Position numbers and translations under genes: made by a program
Notes under the pieces: model-generated
What the model saw: the letters and a program-made list of their open reading frames with translations, nothing else
Databases searched by the model: none
Told to the model about the DNA's origin: nothing
Shown: positions 16,543 to 23,953 of the stretch, one piece after another
How positions within the stretch are numbered: position 1 is the stretch's first letter
How the letters are laid out: every line of letters starts with the position of its first letter
Origin: a virus
Virus record (IMG/VR): IMGVR_UViG_3300029892_000190
Coordinates: 1 to 44,079 of that record
DNA: 44,079 nt
Strand: one strand, 5' to 3'

Positions 16543-17033
16543 AGCCCCACCTCATCCACGCCGGAAGAGCGGTAGCGCCGGGGCTGGCTCTCGATGACGG
16601 CCAGGTCAACGGAAAGCACGGGATCGGTGGGCGCGGCGGGCACCAGGTCAAGGTCGCCACGGCTGTGCGCCTTCAAGGTGTCGATCACGCCGTCGTAAGC
16701 CTTGCGGACATCGTCCGTCATGCGCTCGGCCCCTTGCAGGTAGTAGAGCGCCACGGTGGAGGCCAGCCGGGCCAGCAGCGTGGTCTGGACGGTGTCCGGG
16801 ATGCCGTAGGACAGGATGAGCGCGTCAGCGTCGGCCAGGGCCTTGTCGATGGCCTCCAGGGCCAGCGCCAGGGCGGCCTGTTCGGCCTGACTGAACGCGC
16901 TCAGGTCGCTCCCCGCTATGGCAGCCCGCAGGGCTTCGTCCGGCACCATGTCCATGTCGGCGGGAACCGCCAGCTGGGCAAGGCGGCGGGCGTTGCTCCG
17001 CGCCAGCAGGTCAGAGCGGGAAGCGAAGGCCAT
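16539..17033 (-). CDS. Mu gp36-like head-tail connector protein (DUF1320)
   Basis: A 164-residue helical protein of the DUF1320 family, with the starting pattern MAFASRSDLLARSNARRLAQL and the ADADALILSYGIPDTVQTTLLARLAST helix pair typical for Mu gp36. Probably an adaptor in the head-tail neck. It overlaps the gp35 gene by one base (stop/start) and gp37 by four. Confidence 0.84.
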   Translation of the reverse strand: MAFASRSDLLARSNARRLAQLAVPADMDMVPDEALRAAIAGSDLSAFSQAEQAALALALEAIDKALADADALILSYGIPDTVQTTLLARLASTVALYYLQGAERMTDDVRKAYDGVIDTLKAHSRGDLDLVPAAPTDPVLSVDLAVIESQPRRYRSSGVDEVGL

Positions 17034-17488
17034 TACTGCGCCCCACCTACCGCCGTGGCGGCATCACGCTCGGCAGCGGTCACCGGCCAGCCGGTGATGG
17101 CGGCGATGGCCTCGGTCTTGGGCTTTCCGCCAGCCGTCCAGAGGGCGGCGTCTTCCTTGTTCAGCTGGCCGATGGCGGCGCGGATGGCCTCCAGGCGAAC
17201 GGCAGGGTCTTCGGGGGCCGCCGGAGCGCCGTTGTTCGGCGCAGCCGCCGGGGTGCCGGAACCCGTCGCAGCGGTGGAGTGGCCCGAAGTGTCAGCTTCG
17301 TTGGGCGCTTGGTTCTCCAGTTCCGCCGGTTTGGTTTCCGACACCTCCAGCATCTGCTCTGCTTCCAGGCGGGAAGCGGTGGCGGCATCGACCTCCACTT
17401 CCTTCCATGCCTGGCGAAATTCGATACCGCAGCGGAAGAAGCGCTCCGCGCCTTGCTTCGGCTGCACCCGCACATACAGTTTCTTCAT
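17033..17488 (-). CDS. Mu gp35/FluMu-like head operon protein
   Basis: A 151-residue protein in two parts: an N-terminal FluMu-like segment (KKLYVRVQPKQGAERFFRCG, to about residue 55) and a C-terminal LWTAGGKPKTEAIAAITG motif preceded by a Pro/Ala/Asn-rich linker. The C-terminal motif recalls short DNA- or protein-binding helices seen in HI1506-type proteins. It lies between the major head protein and gp36, the gp35 position of Mu. Function unknown. Confidence 0.7.
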   Translation of the reverse strand: MKKLYVRVQPKQGAERFFRCGIEFRQAWKEVEVDAATASRLEAEQMLEVSETKPAELENQAPNEADTSGHSTAATGSGTPAAAPNNGAPAAPEDPAVRLEAIRAAIGQLNKEDAALWTAGGKPKTEAIAAITGWPVTAAERDAATAVGGAQ

Positions 17489-17568
17489 GTCGATCTCCTA
17501 CCGAGGCTGCCGCACCCGGCGGGCAATCCCGCCGGGCGTAGCTACTGCGCTCGGGTGGTATGGGTTAG

Positions 17569-18471
17569 TTACATCCAGGGCGTGACGATCAGCTGCACCT
17601 TGTTGTAGTTGGTGTTGCTGGCCCCGGCGGCGTTTTGCTGCGCCTTGAGCAGCGCCTCGGCGGCGGCCATGTTGTCCGGGCCGGTGACCAGGGTGTCCGG
17701 CACGATGCCCAGCTTGCGGCCACCGTCGCCGGTGAACTTCATCATCGCGGCGTAGGCGGCGTTGAAGTTGTCGGCGGAGAGGGCGGCCTTGGAGCCGAAG
17801 GCGCACTGCCAGAAGCCGTAGGCGGCTTCACCGCGCCAGCGACCGCCGAAGCTGTACACGTCCAGGTCGAAGACGTTGCCGTTCTGCACCGAGGTGATGC
17901 TGTCGAACTCGGCAGCCATGCGCTCCTGGAGGTAGATCGGCGAGGCGGCCCGCTTGGTGCAGAGCAGCACCCAGGGGGCACCGGCACCGGCCTGCATGTT
18001 GCTGACGCTGGCAGCAACGCCGCTGCCATCCTCGTTCGGATAGACCGGGTGGTCGGTGTCGAAGAAATACTGGCCGTCGTAGCAGACCGAGGCGAAGCCA
18101 GCGGAGAGCGCCTGGAACACCAGGTCATTCTTGAGGTCGGTCGAAGACTGCCCGGCGGATTCGGCAAGAGTGCCGTACTGGCCGATGTTGTCGTCCTCGA
18201 TGTCGGTGCGCTGCACGTCCACCGTGGCCTCGAACTTGCGGTTGACCACCGTATAGGCGGTTTCCTTGAACACCTTGTGCAGGCGGGAGCCGACCCACTC
18301 GCGGAAGGCCGGGAACTGGCTCAGCCATTCGTAGGTGTTGGACTTGCCGTTGCTCTTGACCAGCTTGGCGATCTTCTTCCAGTCGTCGGGCGACAGTTTG
18401 AGACCGGCGTTCCAGCGGGCCACCAGCGTGGTCTTGAGGGCGTCGATCTGGGCTTGCGTCAGTGCTGCCAT
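17569..18471 (-). CDS. Major head protein (Mu T, gp34)
   Basis: A 300-residue major capsid protein of the Mu T family: MAALTQAQIDALKTTLVARWNAG at the start, then FPAFREWVGSRL and an HK97-fold-like E-loop and P-domain pattern. C-terminal NYNKVQLIVTPWM is typical. AGGAG lies six bases before the ATG. It follows the protease/scaffold gene and would assemble with gpZ. The 80-base gap downstream has a short GC-rich inverted repeat (CCGGCGGGC type). Confidence 0.92.
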   Translation of the reverse strand: MAALTQAQIDALKTTLVARWNAGLKLSPDDWKKIAKLVKSNGKSNTYEWLSQFPAFREWVGSRLHKVFKETAYTVVNRKFEATVDVQRTDIEDDNIGQYGTLAESAGQSSTDLKNDLVFQALSAGFASVCYDGQYFFDTDHPVYPNEDGSGVAASVSNMQAGAGAPWVLLCTKRAASPIYLQERMAAEFDSITSVQNGNVFDLDVYSFGGRWRGEAAYGFWQCAFGSKAALSADNFNAAYAAMMKFTGDGGRKLGIVPDTLVTGPDNMAAAEALLKAQQNAAGASNTNYNKVQLIVTPWM

Positions 18472-18518
18472 TGTTTTCTCCTGTGTTTGTCCGAAAGGTT
18501 GTGGCTAGGGCGCAGTGC

Positions 18519-18965
18519 TCAGCACTTGCCCTTGGCCTTGGCGAAATCCTCGGGGGTGACGCCCATGCGCTTGCACATCTCCAGTTCTTCCTGGGTGAGG
18601 CCGTTGCCGCCATCCTTGCCGTCGGTCTGCTTTTTCAGGACGGCCAGGGGGTTGGTGGCTTCCAGGTACTCGGTGAGGTCCGCCAGGGACTGCTTTTCCG
18701 CCCAGGCTTTCTGGGCCGGGGTCAGGCGGCCATCGTTCAGGGCCGCCGTCAGCAGGTCGGTATGCTTCGCCTTCTCGGAAGCTAGGGCGGCATCGGCCTT
18801 TTCCTTCTCCAGGGCGTCCAGCTTGGTCTTCTGAGCGTCGCGCTCGGCGGTCAGGGTGGCCAGCTGGGTTTTCAGCCCATCGCGCTCGGCGGTGAGCGAC
18901 ACCACTTGGGTTTTCAGGCCGTCACGCTCGGAAGTGAGCGCGGCCACTTGCTTCTCGTCAGCCAT
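18519..18965 (-). CDS. Scaffold protein from internal start (Mu Z-like)
   Basis: Inside the protease gene an in-frame ATG at 18965 is preceded by GAGGAGG five bases upstream, stronger than the signal for the full protein. The 148-residue product (MADEKQVAALTSERDG onward) consists of the coiled coil and C-terminal region. Mu makes its scaffold Z from such an internal start of I, so the same arrangement is likely here. Confidence 0.75.
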   Translation of the reverse strand: MADEKQVAALTSERDGLKTQVVSLTAERDGLKTQLATLTAERDAQKTKLDALEKEKADAALASEKAKHTDLLTAALNDGRLTPAQKAWAEKQSLADLTEYLEATNPLAVLKKQTDGKDGGNGLTQEELEMCKRMGVTPEDFAKAKGKC

Positions 18966-19520
18966 ATCGGCCTCCTCTTCGGTTGAAAAAACGGAATGCT
19001 TCCGGGCCAGGTCGGCCAGGGCGTCCAGCCCGTCCAGGGCGGGGGTGTTGGTGAGTGCCACGGAAATGATTTCCAGCACTTCGCCGGTAATGAGGTCGAA
19101 CATGAACACCGCGCTGATGTAGCGGTACTTCTTCTGGGCGATCAGATCGGGGGTATCGCCGACCCAGCTGATGTTCAGGGCGTAGAGGCCCTTGCCCTCG
19201 CGCCACTCGATGCTGCGCGGAATCCAGCCGGCAGCTTCGGCCCGCTTGCCGTTCTCGGCAGAGCGCAGGCTCTGGTGCTCGAAGTCGATCAGGATGTCGG
19301 TCTTCTGGGCGGCGGCCCGCGCAATCACACGGGCGGCGATGGCTGCGTCCAGTTGCCAGTCTTGGCAATGAACACCCTCCATGGTCCCAGGGCGGCCATC
19401 CAGGGCGCGGAAGGGGCCGGGGGGCAGCAAGTGGGCTTCGACGGGGATACCTCCGTCACCCGGCAATAGCTCAAATGCCAGGGAGGCGATGGAGGTCTTG
19501 GTGGTGGTCTTCTGGGGCAC
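18519..19520 (-). CDS. Head maturation protease I (Mu gp32) with C-terminal scaffold
   Basis: A 333-residue protein. Residues 1-180 form the Mu I-type protease domain (TDILIDFEHQSLRSAENGKRAEAAGWI; SWVGDTPDLIAQKKYRYISAVF; ISVALTNTPAL). Residues about 190-270 are a coiled coil of repeated ERDGLKTQ units, followed by a scaffold end. It begins with GTG at 19520 after AGGAG, and that AGGAG lies in a 7-bp hairpin. It is the first gene of the minus late arm, separated from G, its usual neighbour in Mu, which is at 35955 on the other strand. Confidence 0.9.
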   Translation of the reverse strand: MPQKTTTKTSIASLAFELLPGDGGIPVEAHLLPPGPFRALDGRPGTMEGVHCQDWQLDAAIAARVIARAAAQKTDILIDFEHQSLRSAENGKRAEAAGWIPRSIEWREGKGLYALNISWVGDTPDLIAQKKYRYISAVFMFDLITGEVLEIISVALTNTPALDGLDALADLARKHSVFSTEEEADMADEKQVAALTSERDGLKTQVVSLTAERDGLKTQLATLTAERDAQKTKLDALEKEKADAALASEKAKHTDLLTAALNDGRLTPAQKAWAEKQSLADLTEYLEATNPLAVLKKQTDGKDGGNGLTQEELEMCKRMGVTPEDFAKAKGKC

Positions 19521-19524
19521 GGTT

Positions 19525-19547
19525 TGCTCCTAAGCAGTTCAGGAGCA
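19525..19547 (-). promoter_or_regulatory. Hairpin covering the RBS of protease I
   Basis: A 7-bp inverted repeat, TGCTCCT (19547-19541) and AGGAGCA (19531-19525) on the minus strand, with a nine-base loop. The AGGAG serving the GTG start at 19520 is in the 3' arm. Confidence 0.5.
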
Positions 19548-19574
19548 TTTTTCCCGTTGGGGCGGGTTCGATCA

Positions 19575-19596
19575 CCGCTGGAAATGTTTCCTACCC
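19575..19596 (-). promoter_or_regulatory. Putative late operator upstream of protease I
   Basis: Read toward the gene, GGAAACATTTCCAGCG at 19591-19576 contains a 12-bp near-palindrome 60 bases before the start. The region from 19548 to 19756 holds no gene; besides this site it has only short inverted repeats (a GCCCC/GGGGC pair near 19650). It is directly downstream of the mor-like gene. Confidence 0.5.
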
Positions 19597-19756
19597 GGTG
19601 GCTTGGGGAGGACTTCCATAAACGCGATTTGAGGCGTTTTGACGCCCCGGTGGGGCCGTCCTATACCCAAGGGCCTGTGAGGCGCTTTTAAATGGCTTTC
19701 AAATGCAACAATGGGCATTCGTGCGGCAGGGGTCGATGGGCCGAACCGCCAACCGC

Positions 19757-20212
19757 TTAAAACAGGTCGAATTGCCTGTCGTCGTCTTCCCGGCAGATGT
19801 TCAGAATCTGGCGGGAGGAAAGATGGTTGCGACGGGCCAGCGTGTTGATGCTGGCGTGGTTGCGATCCTGCCGAATCTGGGCGTCGCGCACCCGGATGAA
19901 GAGCTTGTCGGCCTTGGGCAGCCAGCACCGGCCCGCTGCGTCCAGGTGCGGGGCCAGCGTCACCCGCAGGCGGGACAGTTCGTCCGGCTCCAGGCCCAGC
20001 GCTTGGGTGCGGTAGGTAGGGATGGAGACATTCACCCCGCCGTGGTCGGCCAGCCATTCCCGCGCCCGGCCAAAGCCCAAGGCCCGCACCACGGCCCGCA
20101 GGACCGGCGGCAGGGTCTTGAGCAGTTCCTCATCGACAGCGGGGAAGCTGCTGTCCTCGCGCTCCAGACCGGGCGCAGCTGGGAGGGTTTGACGGTGGCG
20201 CGGGAGTCCCAT
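19757..20212 (-). CDS. mor: Mor/C-family transcription activator
   Basis: A 151-residue protein; residues about 55-151 match the Mor transcription activator family, with a C-terminal helix-turn-helix (ASINTLARRNHLSSRQILNI). In Mu, Mor activates the middle promoter and its relative C the late promoters. No second family member is visible here, so this protein may turn on late genes directly. Its gene is last in the early operon and lies 177 bases from the late operator before protease I. It begins 4 bases after the GemA stop. Confidence 0.86.
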   Translation of the reverse strand: MGLPRHRQTLPAAPGLEREDSSFPAVDEELLKTLPPVLRAVVRALGFGRAREWLADHGGVNVSIPTYRTQALGLEPDELSRLRVTLAPHLDAAGRCWLPKADKLFIRVRDAQIRQDRNHASINTLARRNHLSSRQILNICREDDDRQFDLF

Positions 20213-20215
20213 GGC

Positions 20216-20671
20216 TTACCCGCGCCCCAGCCAGCCCTTGAGGGCTTCGGTGATGCTCTGGCACTCGGCCACGTCCAGGCTGTCAAGGTCCGGCACCTCG
20301 CGGCCCACCTGGCGGGCGCAGAAGGACAGCAAGGCCGGGCGGGTGGCCTTGGCCACCTTGCCCGCCTGGCCGAGCTTGCCCCACAAGCGCACCAGGTGCG
20401 CGATCCGGGGCGGCACCGGCTTGGCTACCGCCTTGCCCTGGCCGAACACCTTCTTGGTACGGGGCCAGCCACGGCGCTGGTAGTCATCCAGTGCCGCGCC
20501 CAGCTGCGGAACAGTCATGGTGCTGGCGGACACCCGGCCATCGACCATCGTGGCCCCGTGGCGGGCCAGCAGGTCGCGGTGGGTCTCATCGCACCAGCCG
20601 GGCAGGTTCTTGAGCGCCCAGCCCTTGGCGATGCCGACCAGCTGGCGGTGGTGGGTCAGCAGGTCGCTCAT
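20216..20671 (-). CDS. GemA-like early protein (Mu gp16, DUF1018)
   Basis: A 151-residue protein of the GemA/DUF1018 family (HHRQLVGIAKGWALKNL; RDLLARHGA; YQRRGWPR; PPRIAHLVRLWGKLGQAG). In Mu, GemA modulates host gyrase-related gene expression. The start at 20671 has GGAGGAAGGG immediately upstream and overlaps the preceding stop. An upstream in-frame extension to 20944 is antisense-like and rejected because it would cross the membrane protein gene. Confidence 0.8.
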   Translation of the reverse strand: MSDLLTHHRQLVGIAKGWALKNLPGWCDETHRDLLARHGATMVDGRVSASTMTVPQLGAALDDYQRRGWPRTKKVFGQGKAVAKPVPPRIAHLVRLWGKLGQAGKVAKATRPALLSFCARQVGREVPDLDSLDVAECQSITEALKGWLGRG

Positions 20672-20934
20672 CCCTTCCTCCCCAGGCGGCGAACCATCCA
20701 CGGGTGAATGGCCATGGAGGTGAGGATGCCCAGCGGCCCACCCAGCAGGTAGGCGGCCACCTCCAGCCAGCCGGTGGGGCCGGGCATGATCTTGAGCACC
20801 GTCACGTTGGCCGCGCCGATGCCGAAGCTGGTCAGCGCCGACAGCAGGCGGTGGCCGCCATTCACGTTGAGGGACTGGAGGCCCAGGAACAGCACCAGGG
20901 CGAAGGTCGCGGAGAAGAGGTACAGGGCGTTCAT
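20668..20934 (-). CDS. Small early membrane protein
   Basis: An 88-residue protein with about three hydrophobic segments (ALYLFSATFALVLFLGL; LTSFGIGAANVTVL; WLEVAAYLLGGPLGILTSM) and a positively charged tail (MVRRLGRKG). It is probably an inner-membrane protein. The ATG at 20934 overlaps the upstream stop by four bases (ATGA), which decides the start over an upstream one at 20952. Similar small membrane proteins are found in early regions of Pseudomonas Mu-like phages; function unknown. Confidence 0.65.
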   Translation of the reverse strand: MNALYLFSATFALVLFLGLQSLNVNGGHRLLSALTSFGIGAANVTVLKIMPGPTGWLEVAAYLLGGPLGILTSMAIHPWMVRRLGRKG

Positions 20935-21164
20935 TTCCGAGCATCCCGCCACTTCAACGAACCGCCGTCCAGGGACAACACCTCCAGGCTGCCGCCGTCT
21001 TCGTCCAGCGTCTTGAACTTCACGCTGTTCTTGGCGGTCTCGGCCAGGATCAGGCAGGCGGTCTTGACCCGGTCGTAGTCAGCCGCCGGGTAGCGGCCCA
21101 CGTTGGCCCAGCTGCCCGCTGCGTTGACCTTGAGTTCAAAGGTGGTGAAGGCGACGGTTCTCAT
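20931..21164 (-). CDS. Small early protein, unknown
   Basis: A 77-residue protein (MRTVAFTTFELKVNAAGSW at the start) with a beta-rich pattern, without recognised motifs. The start at 21164 lies one base after the upstream stop. A longer in-frame reading to 21305 overlaps the DUF3164 gene and is rejected. Part of the tightly packed early operon. Confidence 0.6.
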   Translation of the reverse strand: MRTVAFTTFELKVNAAGSWANVGRYPAADYDRVKTACLILAETAKNSVKFKTLDEDGGSLEVLSLDGGSLKWRDARK

Positions 21165-21165
21165 G

Positions 21166-21786
21166 TCACACCGCCGCCACGTCGAGACTGATAGGCCGGT
21201 ACTGGTCGGTGTTGCCGATGCGCTCGTAGAAGCGGACGTATTCCTTGCTGCCGACCACCTGGAGGCTTTCGCCGATGGCCTGCATGGCCTTCTGCCACTT
21301 CTCATCGCGGATATCCAGGCGGCGCAGGGCCAGCACTCGCCCAGTGTTGATCTTGCCTTCCTTGTCGGTCTGGAAGGCGGACTGCACCAGCACCTTGATT
21401 TCGTCGCGGCTGCCCTGGCTCCAGTCGATGATGCATTCGTCGATCAGGTGCTTGGCCGCCTGGAGGCGTTCGTCAAACACCATGTGTTCGGCGATGGCCA
21501 CCTGGACCTTGAAGGCCCCGTCGAAGCTGAACAGGGTCAGGTTGCCCTTCTTGCCGCCCAGCTTCACGTCGTACTGCTCGGCTGACAGATCGACGAAGGC
21601 GTTGATGTCGCCGAAGACCTTGGCCTTGAAGTCGCGCAGGCCGTCGCTGACGCCCTTGGCCTGACGTGCCAATTCCTGCACCAGTTCGTCACGGGCGCGG
21701 TCAATCGGCTTGATCATGGATTCGGGCACCAGGCAGCCTTTGGCGTCGGCGCGGTAGCCCTCGGGAATTGCGTTTTCAGTCGTCAT
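21166..21786 (-). CDS. DUF3164 family early protein
   Basis: A 206-residue protein of the DUF3164 family, common in early regions of Mu-like phages. It begins IPEGYRADAKGCLVPESMIKP; the KLGGKKGNLTLFSFDG motif and the C-terminal VGSKEYVRFYER motif are characteristic. Biochemical function is unknown. A GGAG-type signal lies ahead of the ATG (CCGGAGCAACAAGCAATG). Confidence 0.78.
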   Translation of the reverse strand: MTTENAIPEGYRADAKGCLVPESMIKPIDRARDELVQELARQAKGVSDGLRDFKAKVFGDINAFVDLSAEQYDVKLGGKKGNLTLFSFDGAFKVQVAIAEHMVFDERLQAAKHLIDECIIDWSQGSRDEIKVLVQSAFQTDKEGKINTGRVLALRRLDIRDEKWQKAMQAIGESLQVVGSKEYVRFYERIGNTDQYRPISLDVAAV

Positions 21787-21804
21787 TGCTTGTTGCTCCG
21801 GTCA

Positions 21805-22173
21805 TTATCTCATTTGCTTGCTTCTGGCCAGGCTTTCCATGATTTCGCGCAGCCTGGCGCGGTTCCGTTCTCTCGCCTCCGGGGTGACGGGAGGCTCTGG
21901 CAGCGCCTTGGGCGGGTCGCGGTTGCCCAGGTTCTCCAGGAACAACTTAGGCGCGGGCCAGCGGTCGCAGATGCGGAACAGCGTCTGGAAGGCCCGCTGC
22001 ACCCGATCCCGGTCAAGGTGTTCCACCCACTGGACGCCGCAGTTCCCGATGGCCTCAAGCCAGACTTCCGCCGTGCCGATGATGGCGTCCTCGGGCGGGG
22101 TGCCGATCAGCCGCAAGGCCAGCAGCTTTTGCAGGCCGGAGGCGATCTCGAAGCGGAGCCAGTCAGCCACCAC
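21805..22173 (-). CDS. Early protein, unknown
   Basis: A 122-residue protein with ADWLRFEIASGLQKLLALRL at the start and a middle segment DRVQRAFQTLFRICDRWPAPKLFLENL. The RWP.P..FL.. pattern resembles short segments in phage replication-associated proteins, but I do not assign a role. C-terminus is basic and helical (ARERNRARLREIMESLAR). Its start overlaps the preceding gene by 11 bases. Confidence 0.6.
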   Translation of the reverse strand: MVADWLRFEIASGLQKLLALRLIGTPPEDAIIGTAEVWLEAIGNCGVQWVEHLDRDRVQRAFQTLFRICDRWPAPKLFLENLGNRDPPKALPEPPVTPEARERNRARLREIMESLARSKQMR

Positions 22174-22648
22174 GCTTGAAGTCCTCCAGGGCGGCGATGC
22201 CGGAGAGGGTCCGCGACGCCTGCTTTCCGGCGGCCAGGCGCGGCGCTCCGTCGGTCACCACCTGGCCCGCCTGGGGCCGGTAGCTGCTGATAACCTCGTA
22301 GAGCCAGCCGTGGCTCTTGAGGGGCGTTTTCAGGCGGCCAGCGTCGCGGGCGGCCAGGCTCTGCTCGATGGCCCAGACCCAGGCATCGGCGGGGGCATCG
22401 AACACCTGGCCGTCGCGGCTGATGCGCTGGGCTTGGATGTCCGGCAGGATTTCGCCCAGCAGGCGGCCCACGCGGTCCATGGTCAGTTCCCGCGTCTCGG
22501 GGCGGAACAGCGCCAGGTAGCGCACCACCGCCGCGCCTAGGGGGCCGGAGAGCTTGAACACGGCGGCCAGGGCCTCCCGTGCCCCGTCATGGGCCACCAG
22601 GGCGTCCAGAGAGAGGGTCGCGCCGCAGGACGGGCAACGGGTGCGCAT
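22163..22648 (-). CDS. Early protein with N-terminal zinc-finger-like CxxC
   Basis: A 161-residue protein starting MRTRCPSCGATLSLDAL. The single CPSC pair recalls a rubredoxin-like knuckle but no second cysteine pair is present, so zinc binding would need a dimer or histidine partners. The middle is helical (LTMDRVGRLLGEILPDIQAQRI), and DAWVWAIEQSLAARDAGRLKTPLKSHGWLYEV is reminiscent of replication or DNA-binding helices. Start codon overlaps the upstream stop by one base. Confidence 0.62.
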   Translation of the reverse strand: MRTRCPSCGATLSLDALVAHDGAREALAAVFKLSGPLGAAVVRYLALFRPETRELTMDRVGRLLGEILPDIQAQRISRDGQVFDAPADAWVWAIEQSLAARDAGRLKTPLKSHGWLYEVISSYRPQAGQVVTDGAPRLAAGKQASRTLSGIAALEDFKRGG

Positions 22649-22983
22649 CAGTTCGGCTCCGCCCAGCTCAAGACGATGCCCTCGAACTTGCCCGAGACCA
22701 CCGTGCAGCCGCCCTCGGTACGGAACGAGCGCGGCCCCATGCGATTGAGCAGGGGTGCGACCGATACCGACGCATCCCGGCGAATGTGGGCCTGCGGCAC
22801 CGGCCCGGCCAGGCGGCTCCAGACGATGTGGAAACCCAGGCGGCGCAACTCGCGGTCGGCGGCATTGAGTACGGCCAGCCGCTCCTGGAACGTGGCGGTG
22901 AATACCCGAGGGGCGGACTGCTGGGGCAGTGCCACCGACACGGGCGCTGCGGCCTGATTGGTAAATGGGATGACGGTCGGCAT
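22648..22983 (-). CDS. Early protein, unknown
   Basis: A 111-residue protein. The N-terminal 35 residues are Ala/Pro/Gln-rich and probably disordered; the rest has ATFQERLAVLNAADRELRRLGFHIVWSRL, a helix followed by a strand, and a basic IRRDASVSVAPLLNRMGPR segment. The gene lies immediately after MuB with an 8-base gap. I do not recognise the family. Confidence 0.6.
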   Translation of the reverse strand: MPTVIPFTNQAAAPVSVALPQQSAPRVFTATFQERLAVLNAADRELRRLGFHIVWSRLAGPVPQAHIRRDASVSVAPLLNRMGPRSFRTEGGCTVVSGKFEGIVLSWAEPN

Positions 22984-22991
22984 GATCGGCC

Positions 22992-23939
22992 TCAGGCAAC
23001 CGATTGGAGGCAAAGGGCCTGCTTGGCCACCGCATCCACCAGCTTCACGTCCAGGGCACGGCCCCGGCGGAATTCCTTGATCCCGGCAATCAGGCCCTCG
23101 ACCAGCATCCGGGCGCTGCCCTTGCAGTAGGCGTACAGGCGGGCGATGACCTCTTCGGCCACCTCTTCTGCCCCGAAGGCAGACTGCACCAGGGCGGCGG
23201 CGTCGGCGTCGGTGATGTGGCGCACCGTCTCCGGCCAGAAGCCGGTGCGGGAGCGAATCTGGTCGAACTGGCCGTGCTGGGGCTTGATGAGGCCGGAGAG
23301 GTGTTCGGTGCCGCACAGCACGATGCCGATGTTCGCCAGGTCGCGGATGCGGCGGATGGTGTGCAGCTGGTGCGGCGTCAGGGTCTCGGCCTCATCCACG
23401 ATGATCAGGCTGTCGGTGTTCTTGAGGCTGGCCACCACCTGGTCGAACTTGTCGGCGATGCTGCCCTTCTCCAGGCCGACCACCATGCGGGCCAGCAGCT
23501 TGGTCAGGCTCTGCGGGGTCATCGTCGGCGTGGCTTCGATGACGTAGGTGTTAGGGTGCGTGGCCGCATAGTGCTTGACGGCGAAGGTCTTGCCGGTGCC
23601 GACGAAGGCCGACAGCACCGCGAAATTGCGGTAGCGCCGGGCCATGTCGCAGGCGATGTTGGCCAGGCGGAAGACGCTGGTTTCCACCGGGGCAATGATG
23701 TGGCCGCTGGTTTCGTCGGCGTGGCGCATGGCGGACTCGACGGCAGCCAGCATCTTGGTGGGGCTGGTGGCATACACACCCTTGATGATCTGGTTCAGGC
23801 TGCTGCTGGAAATGCGGGCCAGCCGGGCCAGGGCGGCCTGGGTGTATTCGCGGTCGGCGATCCACTGCCGGGCCTTTTCGATCATGGCCACGTCGGCACT
23901 GGTGTAGTGGCTGGGCCACACGGTTTTTTGTTCAGTCAT
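22992..23939 (-). CDS. MuB-like AAA ATPase, transposition target selector
   Basis: A 315-residue AAA+ ATPase. Residues ~30-58 form a helix-turn-helix (YTQAALARLARISSSSLNQI), Walker A is GTGKT at 114-118 and Walker B VDEAE at 181-185. MuB forms ATP-dependent filaments on target DNA and delivers it to MuA. The ATG at 23939 follows GGGGGAAAA; a TTG at 23957 is less likely. It overlaps nothing but follows transposase by 14 bases, the A-B order of Mu. Confidence 0.92.
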   Translation of the reverse strand: MTEQKTVWPSHYTSADVAMIEKARQWIADREYTQAALARLARISSSSLNQIIKGVYATSPTKMLAAVESAMRHADETSGHIIAPVETSVFRLANIACDMARRYRNFAVLSAFVGTGKTFAVKHYAATHPNTYVIEATPTMTPQSLTKLLARMVVGLEKGSIADKFDQVVASLKNTDSLIIVDEAETLTPHQLHTIRRIRDLANIGIVLCGTEHLSGLIKPQHGQFDQIRSRTGFWPETVRHITDADAAALVQSAFGAEEVAEEVIARLYAYCKGSARMLVEGLIAGIKEFRRGRALDVKLVDAVAKQALCLQSVA

Positions 23940-23953
23940 GGTTTTCCCCCTAG

